Positions 55,300-64,000 of a stretch of DNA of 64,000 nt are shown here, piece after piece. Location: the NCBI GenBank assembly GCA_964017145.1, contig OZ024851.1:2356001-2420000 (forward strand). The letters run 5' to 3'. The translations under genes and the position numbers were made by a program. The notes beneath the pieces were generated by a model. It saw only the letters and a list, made by a program, of their open reading frames with translations, made no database searches and was not told where the DNA came from. The DNA comes from Agrocybe praecox (taxonomy: Eukaryota; Basidiomycota; Agaricomycetes; Agaricales; Agrocybaceae). The first letter of the stretch is position 1; each line of letters opens with the position of its first letter.

Positions 55300-56300
55300 G
55301 CTATGGCTGCGGTACAATGGTCATAGCGATTGCGTATGTCGATGACTTACAAATCACCAGCCCCAATACACAAGAAGTCCTAAAGAAGTGAAAGCTCTTT
55401 ATGGATAAATGGGAATGTTGTGATCTCGGCGAATCTAAGGAATTCTTGCGCATGGACATCAGGTACAGTGATGGACAGATCTTAATTGATCAGGCCAACT
55501 ACTTAGAGAAAGTCCTAAAAAGGTTTGGTATGAGTGATGCCAAACCAGCACGAACTCTGCTTCCCACAGGTTATCGCCCTTCAACGGCACAACTTCGCTC
55601 ACTGTATTAGTCCATGATTGGATCCTTGCTATATTTAATGCTTGGAACCCGACCTGATATAGCATATGCCGTGACTCTATTGGCTAAATTTGCCTCTAAC
55701 CCGTCCGATGATCACATCAACAAAGCGAAATATATTATGCGGTACTTGACCGGTACTCGCAAATACGCACTGGTTTTTGATGGCAAATCATGAGCAGGCC
55801 TATACACCTACTGCGACACCTCATATGGAGACAACCAAAGTCAAACTGAACCCGACCTGAAACGGTGATTGGTTCAGGGCTATTTCTTTAGCCTGGCAAA
55901 TGCCACTGTCATGTGGAAATCATACACACAGAAGTTGGTCTCAACGTCTTCAACGATGAGCGAGTACATGGCACTCTTAGACTGTGCCAGAGATTGTGCG
56001 TGGTTCAAAACCCTCTTTGCAGAACTTGGTAAACCTATGGAGTTCGTTACCGTTTACAGCGACTCATATGGAGCAATATTTAATTCTCAAAATCCCATGA
56101 CTCAAAACAAAGGAGTTAAACACATGAAAATCTGCTACCATTACATTAGGCAACAAATTGAAGTGGGCGAGCTGAAAATATTCGCCGTCCCGACTGACCA
56201 AAATGTAGCTGATATGTTTACTAAGAATCTCAGCCCGGATGCCTTCTTGCGACATCGCGCTGGCCTAGGCCTTGAGTTCTATCCTTTGAGTGATGATTAA
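55300..56300 (+). pseudogene. Second Ty1/copia copy (RT-RNase H), decayed
   Basis: Same family as the copy split by the KDZ element. It starts inside the RT (TMVIAIAYVDDLQIT at 55310), continues through LIDQANYLEKVLKRFGMSDAKPA, GSLLYLMLGTRPDIAYAV and the complete RNase H C-terminus (MSEYMALLDCARDCAW, SDSYGAIFNSQNP, ADMFTKNLSPDAF) to the natural stop. At least four in-frame stops are present near 55389, 55608, 55792 and 55867. By comparison with the other copy, three correspond to CGA-to-TGA or CAG-to-TAG changes. The 5' part (gag, integrase, most of RT) is missing. Its intact RNase H junction is what identifies the KDZ target site. Confidence 0.85.
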
Positions 56301-56406
56301 TAGTCATCCTTGGGAAACAAGTCAACACACTGAATATCCTTCCAGGAATTCATCAACTGGCATAACCCATTACATTCATAATCAGCCGGTATGACTTGAG
56401 GGGGAG

Positions 56407-56761
56407 TGTTGAACGACTAAGTCACATACTCACATGGAACGCGGCTGTGCGGTATATTATTAGTCGGACTTTACTTATATAGAAAGTAACATAGTAACGT
56501 AGTCACGTAGTCACACAACTAAAAGTGTATATAAGAGCGACGCTAAACGCTCGATAATATCAAGCAGTTTACAACCCACTTAAGTAGCTACAACCTAAGT
56601 AACATGACCCTACCAAGGGTAACTATTAAGTCGCCTTGTTACCCTCCCACTGCATAGTAGTAGCACAGTTACCATAACTTTGTACGAGTTAGTAGCATTT
56701 ACATTCATGCTGTCATACATGACACTGAATATGCTCACTCTAGCATACTTGTTGCTCAATA
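56407..56761 (+). repeat. 3' LTR of the second copia copy
   Basis: Begins TGTTGAACGACTAAG immediately after a purine-rich GAGGGGGAG tract and ends TGCTCAATA (the other copy ends TCAACA, so the last bases are mutated). It shares long near-identical stretches with 9467-9807. The element is 5'-truncated, so no matching 5' LTR is expected in place. Confidence 0.8.
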
Positions 56762-56885
56762 AAACAAGTCAGACTAGAATATACAATATTTGAGACTGCT
56801 AAAGAGGTACGCAATTTTTACAAAGGGGTGTATACATCATTTAGGGAATACATGTATACAATAGATCAACATTTCAAGGCCGCCC

Positions 56886-59541
56886 CTATCTCGAACACTC
56901 CGCCCCTGCCTCACTCCTCAAATGCCTATTGAGTGCATCCATCCTCGCGAACTGCTTCTTACAACCTTTGCAGTTGAAAGGCCGATAATTGCTATGCAGC
57001 TGCTCGTGCTGCTTACAATCATATTGCCTTGCGAATCCCTTCCCACAACCAGGCCAATGTCACTTGTACGGCTTTTGTTCAAAGTGCGACCGCAGATGCT
57101 TCTTCAAGTTGTACCCTCTCGTGAATGTCGAGTTGCAACCAGGAACAGTGCACGCAAAGTTCGCATACTGCCTCCTGATAAATGCGTTGGCCGTGCGTCC
57201 AGTAGTGACATTTTGCGTCGCAGTAGCCCCAGCAGCAGAAGCTGCATCGGCGCCGATCGAAGTCGAACTCTCCGCACGTCGACCGCCCTGCGAAGACGCC
57301 CCGTCGTTCATGTACGTTCCAATGCTCGCACTATGCCCATGGCCGCTCCCACCGAGACCAGGAGACAACGATCTTCGGCTACCACCACCAGTACTCCCAG
57401 GTCCGCCATCCGTGCTTCCACCGCTGACAGAACGACCACTGCCGCCCAGACTCGTGTTTGGGACGTGAAGAGGATGCAAAAATTGCTGTTGCTGTTGGTA
57501 ATCGAGGTATAACCCTCCTCCTATTGAGTTGGACTGAGCGTGGCGAGACTGGTGCTGTTGTTGCTGGTTCTGTATGTGCTGTTGCTGTTGATCTTGCTGT
57601 TGATCTTGACCTATACCCAGCTGTTGCTGAAGCCCAAACCCAGCACCCATCATCGGTAACCAGACATCCTCGATCCTCGACATGTGTCCCCTGCTCGCCG
57701 CGCCAAGGGTATCAGACGAGATGGATATCGACCTGCTCAGGCCGCCAGCAAGACCGTTCCCATTATCCGGCGACAAGAAGTTGCCATTCTCATTGGCATT
57801 GTTGTTGTTACCGCCGAACGAGAACGTATGCATGACCTGAGCAGCCTGAGCTTGCTGCCGCTGCCGCTGCCTCTGTAGCTGGGCTGCTGCCTGGGCAACC
57901 TGTACCCTCTGCAGCTGCGCTTGTTGCTGTTGATACTCGTATTGTCCCCAGGTATCTGAATTGCTCCTCCCTCTCCCAGGAACATGTCCAAACACCTCCA
58001 ACCCCGCTGAGTTGTTATTCGATGGAGGCAGCGGCGCCGGCGTCATAGCCGATATATCTGGGAATACAAATTCTCCCGCAGAGCTAGCGGTGTTAGCCCC
58101 AGTCGAGCTCGTCGTATTCAGTCCAGCTGAATTAGGCGCCGACCCTGGTAAGAGCACTGAGCCAACGAACGGGGACGTCGATGCATGCCTGGAGTGTGTA
58201 CCTTGCTGCTGCTGATGGAACGTCTCCCTTTCAGAATCAGGAGACGGTACATGCGATGGAGAAAGAGACACAGAGCTTGAAGGAGGAGCGGAGGAGCGGG
58301 CCGGAGACGGGTTGCGTTGTTGCTGTTGAGGATGCTGGAGCCCGAAACCGAATTCTGAGCCTATTTTTGTACGGATAAGTAAGATAAGAAGTAATGACGC
58401 GATGGCGTGCCGAAGGAGGATGGAAAGGATAAAATAGACAGATAGATAGATCAAGAGGCAAATGAAGGATGGATAGATATGTGATGATCACAGATAAACG
58501 CCCGCGTAAGAAGGGCGAGGTAAATATGAAGGTAATGTCAGGTAGCGATTGTGAAGAGGGGTGTCGAGATAACAGCCACAGAAAAACAAGGATAGAGAAG
58601 TAAAGGAGAAGTCCACGAAGAGGGAAGAATAGGGGTGCAAATAATAAATAAATAAATAACGACCGATCAGTACAGCTCAACCCAAAAACATGACGTAAAA
58701 ACTCACCCTGCGTCAACGTAGCCAGCGCCTGCTGAAATGGAACCCCAGTAACTCCATCCACCCCTCCACTGCTTATCGGAGTTGCAGGAACAATATAGAA
58801 CCTAGGTCCCGTTGTATTTAGTCCATCGTTGTTATTATTATCATTCCCACTCCCTACTCCATCTCCATTACCGTTTTGGTTGTGTTGTTCGCCCATGTCA
58901 TCATCAGCAGCATTAATATTGGGTACCCCAGCCATTAAGAGCGAGTTAGACAGAGACGACGCGTTCGTATCATCCCCCTGCTGTTGTTGACGCCCACTAT
59001 TAAACTGCATATCTTCAGGCATTTGCAGACGTGATGGCGACTGGGGTTTCACGCCCATTCCCATTCCCATATTCTGTTGTTGCTGCTGCTGCTGGAGTTG
59101 CTGGACGTTGTTATAACCATGATGCACCGAATGAGTAGATGAAGTGCGGGAGTGCCTCGTCGCGGTTTGATCAGTCGCTGATGTAAAGCTATCATGACAA
59201 CGAAAAAGAGAGGAGAAAACCAAAGATTAGTGGGTTTATTCTTCCAATTAATGATGTACTATAACGATGTACCCGTTGTTGTTATCGCCCGGATCACCAT
59301 TGCTCGAAGGGGAGCTATGGTCAAAGGGGAAGTTCCTAGACCGATGTTGTAACTGTTGTTGTTGTAGGTGTTGGTGCGTCAAACTATGCCCTTGGCCCTG
59401 ACCCTGGCGACGATCCGTCGCATCTGGCGAGAAATGAGGCGAAACATAGTTTGCGTCTACATCTACGTACATGAGCAATGACGAGGTGGGTGCCTCACCC
59501 ATACCATCGTGCCACTCACACGGCGGACAAATGCTTGTCAA
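56886..59541 (-). CDS. Gln-rich C2H2 zinc-finger transcription factor, with premature TGA
   Basis: Three or more exons: about 59541-59271, 59189-58712 and 58355-56886 (introns about 81 and 356 nt). Most of the protein is disordered, with polyglutamine runs and Ser/Gly/Asn-rich segments, as in fungal activators. The C-terminus has three C2H2 fingers: CTVPGCNSTFTRGYNLKKHLRSH, a second beginning HWPGCGKGFARQYDCKQHEQLH, and a third, CKGCKKQFARMDALNRHL. Between fingers one and two the sequence is CCG TAC AAG TGA CAT TGG: the TGA (57061-57059) sits exactly where the first zinc-binding Cys of finger two (TGC or TGT) should be. After it the frame stays open and conserved to TAG at 56886. So the gene is either freshly disabled, carries a base error, or yields a one-finger protein. 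The first in-frame codon here is not ATG; the start is probably in an unseen upstream exon. Confidence 0.7.
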
Positions 59542-59744
59542 GTCCGATTCAGGCGGAGTCTGTCAAGTCATGTGTCACTTCGTTGTCAAATTGATCGCTG
59601 AGCAAATCCGTCGGTCGCCCGTCCACTGGCCCGACTCCCAACCGTGAACCGCGCCAATCGAACCGCCCAAATCATGCGCTGACGAACCGCTCCCGAATGG
59701 CGGTTTACTTTCCGCGTGGCCCAGGCCCCCATTAGTTGTGGGCC

Positions 59745-59752
59745 ACTGGCAC
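59745..59752. repeat. 8-bp target-site duplication of the hAT transposon, left
   Basis: ACTGGCAC, identical to 63481-63488. Confidence 0.9.
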
Positions 59753-62700
59753 TAGGGCTGTGTTAGATTCAAATTTTGGCCCGTTAGTAATGTGAGGGTC
59801 GGCCGGGGCGCGTGTGACGTTAGAAACTCATGTTAATAACATGTTATTTTCTTATGTAAGCAGTATTTGATCCGATTATATAATCATGTAAATAACAACA
59901 AAGGTACCGAATCTAACGCGTTAATAACAGTGATTTTCACCGCCACGAACACTACTAGTTACAGAAAACTCTCGATATCCCAATCACCTGGGTTTTCCAC
60001 CACTCTATGTACCTCAGCGTGGGTACTGGCTGAAGAAACACCGGGTCCTGCACTGTCCACATTCATGACGAGGTCCTTCAGGTCAGGACTGTCGAGTTTG
60101 ACGAAGTCAGCAATAGCAAAACGTGTCGAGTGTCGAGTGACTGAGGGAATAAGTTCAGGGGCGACACGTTCCGTCTCGTCGAGGTCGTAGGGGTCTGGAT
60201 CATTGAACCAGATGTCCTCTCGTTGCTTCAAAGCATCAATGGGGTCAATGTTGTCTGTGTTCAATAAGTCCATCAAATTGGGCGCAGATCGAGTAGAGGA
60301 TGCATCAGATGTGATTTCCGGTAGGTGAACCCTAGCTTGATGAGTGTAGTCTCCTTCGGAAAAGCCGTTTACATAGTAATCATAGAGTTTGACGGCATCC
60401 ACCAAGTGTTCGGGTGTCATTGAGCTACGTCGGGCAGCATTGAACCAACCAAGACGTGAAGCTGTGCGTTCATCGCATATTTCCGATGGTGAGATTGAAA
60501 ATATCTTGATTGCAAGTGGCTTTCAAATATGAATGAGACCCTTTTTATTTCCATAAAATAGGTTTGTTCCTCACCGACAACAAGCGAGCGTTTGAATCCC
60601 GTGAAAGATCAGACCACCATTTAATGGGACTGGTTTCTCGGCTCCACGGTTGACTTCGAAATGGCTCACGGTTGTATGCGTATGCTGTGAACTCTTTTAT
60701 CAAGTCTGGGACAACTTCCTGGCCTGAGTCGCGATATCGATGTTGTTCTCCCTTCAGTATGGCAAGTAATGACTGAAGGAGTGTTTTGAACAATGTCGGG
60801 TAGTTATCCTGTTCCAGTTTTTGCCCCTCGGCAATGTTGGGCAAGTTTAATTGGAGGCCGCCGTTTCGACGAAACACTTGTCACGGTAAGCATAATTAGA
60901 GATTTATCTTATATGAACCATTAAAAACTCACTTGGATGCAGGAAATACGCAAGTAAATGGACCGAGTGTGATGATTCCTTCATCATTTGACCAAACCGA
61001 TGGTTATAAATTCCAATGACTTGTGTACGGTATGTGTTTAACGAGTTTGTTGAGAGAGCCCGTTCTAAATGATATGCAATGCATACCCAGGCGTAGAAAA
61101 CATCTGCGCATGTGGTGTTTTGGCCTTCAAGTGTTAGGAGTGCGTTTGCGCCAGAGGATAATAGAAGAATGAACTTGGACATCTCATTCATGAAGTCGTG
61201 ACTTTCAGGCGCTTTTACGTCCATGTAAACTATTAATTTCTTTGTCTGAAAATATAGATTAAATACTGAGCATAACATCAAGAAGAAAGGCTTGGACGTA
61301 CTGCTGCCGTGTCAAATTTCAGGGTTCCTGCCGCAATGCAACGTTGGATTGGACCCATGCATGCGTGAACGGACTTCACCTGGATATAACTTGATGAGAA
61401 CCGTGTATCTGAATTTGACTTAATGCCTTCGTTAACACCATCAGCTTTACGCTGAGTGTCAAGATGATGTGTTCCGTAATTGGATTTTCCAAAATAGTTC
61501 GCAATTCCTGCCACAATGGCAAGCATCTTAAAAATCAAGGTAAATTTTCAGGTTCGCCCAAGTATTAAACAGATTGACATACATCTTTGAATAGCTTTCC
61601 GAGATCCTTGAGAAAGAGGTTTAGATTGTGGCATGGATCGTAAATATTGAGAATCCAGGGATATCGAGCACAAATTCGTGCTCTCACAGCTCTGACATTA
61701 GCTGCACCATCTGAAACAATAGCACTATATCGCCTTGCATCATACGTTCCGAATAACTATAAGTAAGTCGTAAATATGAGTTCTCGGTAGACACTATAAT
61801 GAAACTTACTGCCACTATAACCTCCTCTAAAGCGCCAGCGGTGACTGATACACCTTTGAATATGTGACCATCCGTAAAGAAAGAACGACGTTTGAATGTT
61901 GTATGAAAGGTGTACAACTCCTGCTTCGCCCTCGTGCTCCATCCATCAAACGAAAAGGTAAGGTTTGTTTTTCCCTGCAAGAACTCAACAAACTTTAAGC
62001 CCCAGGCTGCAGCCTCTTGACTAAGATGCTTGGGCATAAAGGCCGAGCGATCCGAGACGTGAAACGAGGGATTGAGAGAATGGACGAAAGCATGAAACCA
62101 CGACTTGTTCATCAACGACCAGGGTAAGGGAGCAGCAAATAAACATCTTGAACATATCGAGTTCAATCTTAGCCTTCTGGTACGCCGAAATCTTTGCCGC
62201 ATTCATATATGTATGTATCGTGCCCGGAAGAGTAGGTAAAACTGAGAGATCAGGAGTGACATCGATTATGTCATTGCTGGGGTCTTGAAGGTTTTCGACG
62301 TCCTGAGGTTTGACGTCTTTTTCCTTGCCATGCGCATTCTCTAAAATTGTCGAATGAGCTTTCTTCGCCAAATTTACTGCAACCTCCTTGTGCAATGTAT
62401 GAAAATTTGCAGCAAGCGACTGGTTTATATAGCAGTAAGTCAAAAAGATTCTTTTTTTTAAAAAGTGTCTATTCATACCGAACATTCCAGAGCATGTTCT
62501 TTGATACGGGCAGGATCGCGTCCAACGCGCCGTTTATCACAGGCAATACAGTATACGACAGGCCCAAGTTTTTTGGGATCTTGCTTTGTGGGCTCCATTT
62601 CTTCGAACACAAGCTTATCAACCAGAGCATCCTTGTGCCTTCCTCCGACTCCTGATTCCTTGGATATTTTTGGAGCATTGGTACTCCGTACAGGTCCAAC

Positions 62701-63480
62701 GCCTCGTAAGCCACCATCATACCAGAGTTTAAGCTCTCCACGTAGCTTCATCCTTGCATCTTTAGCTAGCTGTGCAGGCGATAGGGGCTGGCTGCTGCCG
62801 GCATACTCTCTGATGGTGTTCCCACCAGTGCCAACCGTGGAAACAACTACGGCGGGTACAGGTGGCTGTTAAGTATGTGTCAGCCACTTGTTTACTATTA
62901 GGATTTCATTTTCTCGACTTACTGTGGGCCACTCTGCCATTTCATTGTCCGAATAGATTTGCTCCCAGACCATATTGATCTTGTCCATATAAGTCATCCA
63001 ATTAGCCCGCTCTTGACCTTCGGGAATCCGGGTAGTGACAGCGTCAATTAAATTGGCAAGGGTAACATTGCTACTAGCAGTCTTGAAGCTTTCCACAAGA
63101 TTGAGAAGATCATCCCTGTCATTTGGGGACAGAGACATATTTTAGATAGTGCAGAGTTTCTTCTTTACTGATTATCGAGATTATCGAGTTCGTTGCTGGG
63201 CAAATTAGGTAAGCCCGCTGCTTACCAAACACAACCTGATAAGGAAATTCCGAACACCTTTACAGAAAGATTAGGGAAAGTATTTTCAGTGAGATATTTT
63301 GACTCTTTTACGATGTATTAAACATTTGTGCAGTAGTGTAGGTCATTGGAATATTTTTGAGTTTCTCACATGTTTCTCACATGAGGTTTTCGACATCCTG
63401 ATGTGAGAAATGTTAATAACAGTTATTAACATGTGAGAAACTCGGATGTTATTAACGACCATGTTTTTAACACAGCCCTA
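59753..63480. mobile_element. hAT DNA transposon (3,728 bp)
   Basis: Bounded by inverted tips TAGGGCTGTGTTA and, at the right end, TAACACAGCCCTA, with a perfect 8-bp TSD ACTGGCAC, the hallmark of hAT elements. The subterminal regions carry repeated GTTAATAAC motifs (for example 59830, 59921, 63412 and 63421). It contains a single transposase gene on the minus strand. The tips are intact and the gene shows no obvious lesion, so the element may be autonomous. It inserted upstream of the C2H2 gene. Confidence 0.9.
59959..63138 (-). CDS. hAT transposase
   Basis: A multi-exon gene starting at ATG 63138. Exon one encodes a helical N-terminus (NDRDDLLNLVESFKTASS). The next encodes a BED-like zinc-finger region (VVYCIACDKRRVGRDPARIKEHALEC). 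The catalytic region follows with NLTFSFDGWSTRAKQELYTFH and SFFTDGHIFKGVSVTAGALEE, then the cue to the second catalytic Asp (AIVSDGAANVRAVRARI near 61700) and IYDPCHNLNLFLKDLGKLF. The C-terminal hAT dimerisation region is present as SPIKWWSDLSRDSNARLLS and, after an intron, SMTPEHLVDAVKLYDYYVNGF. Introns of about 50-60 nt separate roughly eight exons; boundaries were checked only at several sites. hAT transposases cut the element out with hairpin intermediates at the flanking DNA (family knowledge). No stop interrupts the parts I could join, so it is plausibly active. Confidence 0.8.
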
Positions 63481-63488
63481 ACTGGCAC
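63481..63488. repeat. 8-bp target-site duplication of the hAT transposon, right
   Basis: ACTGGCAC, identical to 59745-59752, directly after the right tip. Confidence 0.9.
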
Positions 63489-63558
63489 CCCTCTCAATCT
63501 CGACCTTGTCTTTCAAGAGCTTTCTACTCCTGTGGTACTAGCTTGTCGGCTTATCATG

Positions 63559-64000
63559 AACACGTCGAACGAGTCTCCAGCCACTCTGGACGTCATCCGT
63601 GCGGAATTCCAGAATATTTTGCAAACCGAACTCGCAAAAATGTCAGAAACCTTTCAAGAGTGAGAAGCAAGGGCTGTGGCGGAGTGGCGGGATCGTGAAC
63701 AGGTCCTCCAGGAGGAGAAGCGCCTTCTCCTCGACGAGATGCTCGATCTCTGAGAGGCTTTGGATAAGGTTGAGATCGAAAAGAGAGGGTGCATGTTTTT
63801 TCATCTTATCGAGTAGTTTTTGGATGTAACTTACAGGATATAAGTAGTCCAAGCCCAGTAATTTTTTCGGAACCAGAGCAGAGTCAAGACATGAATCCCG
63901 ACTCTCTAGAAACTCCTCAACGCCGTCCTGTTGCTAAACCAGCTACGCCAAAGAAGGTCACCACTCCACGAGCCCCACGTCTTGACCCCGAAATACTGGA
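63559..64000 (+). pseudogene. Degenerate coiled-coil coding region, possibly a retroelement gag start
   Basis: From ATG 63559 the frame reads MNTSNESPATLDVIRAEF and continues as charged helix (ELAKMSETFQE, then EARAVAEWRDREQVLQEEKR). It is interrupted by TGA at 63661 and TGA at 63751, both where an Arg (CGA) would continue the helix (E-x-EA, DL-x-EAL). A second segment from ATG 63891 (MNPDSLETPQRR, Pro/Lys-rich) runs off the window. The organisation recalls the disordered/coiled-coil start of Agaricomycete retrotransposon gag proteins, but it is too short to name. Confidence 0.35.

Overview
The window looks like a chromosome of a basidiomycete (Agaricomycetes). It has short GT-AG introns (about 38-60 nt), a NACHT-type NTPase gene, KDZ and Plavaka transposases, TET/JBP-like dioxygenases, a hAT element and Ty1/copia remnants. 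All calls come from reading the sequence; family names are from memory, with no database search.

The main result is a set of transposons nested inside each other, each level supported by terminal inverted repeats (TIRs), target-site duplications (TSDs) and an open frame that rejoins when the insert is removed in thought. Level 0 is a decayed, 5'-truncated Ty1/copia element on the minus strand, split into 9467-10189 and 50052-about 51375. Level 1 is a 39,848-bp KDZ transposon (10197-50044) with 553-bp TIRs and a 7-bp TSD (CTGAGAG). It carries a KDZ transposase, a divergently transcribed TET/JBP-type dioxygenase, a 92-aa coiled-coil gene, a 731-aa gene with an HMG-box-like segment, and a 698-codon gene cut in two by the next insertion. 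Level 2 is a 26,200-bp Plavaka (CACTA-like) element (18645-44844) with 15-bp TIRs and a 2-bp TSD (GA). Its left arm (minus strand) holds the Plavaka transposase and two accessory genes. Its right arm (plus strand) holds a second Fe(II)/2OG dioxygenase (867 aa) and a DUF6532-like protein (527 aa). Between the arms lie about 14.8 kb of mostly decayed host-like DNA: a viroplasmin-like fragment, an intact F-box-like gene, a BBE-type oxidase remnant, tandemly duplicated exon-intron units and a broken FAP1/NFX1-type zinc-finger gene. Level 3 is a 1,795-bp non-autonomous hAT-like element (32029-33823) inserted in the NFX1 pseudogene with a perfect 8-bp TSD.

Left flank (1-9466): an NACHT NTPase gene (653-3219), a degenerate copy of mitochondrial ribosomal protein uL16m, a fragment resembling HAM1-like proteins, then about 3 kb with no recognisable gene. 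Right flank (51.4-64 kb): LTR-like and low-complexity DNA, a second decayed copia copy with its 3' LTR (55.3-56.8 kb), a Gln-rich C2H2 transcription-factor gene with an in-frame TGA where a zinc-ligand Cys is expected, a 3,728-bp hAT transposon (59753-63480) with a perfect 8-bp TSD and a transposase gene, and the start of another decayed coding region.

Functionally, the window is a transposon landing pad. Two different transposon classes each carry their own candidate DNA-modifying dioxygenase, while the older sequences around and inside them carry nonsense codons that look like C-to-T changes at CGA.
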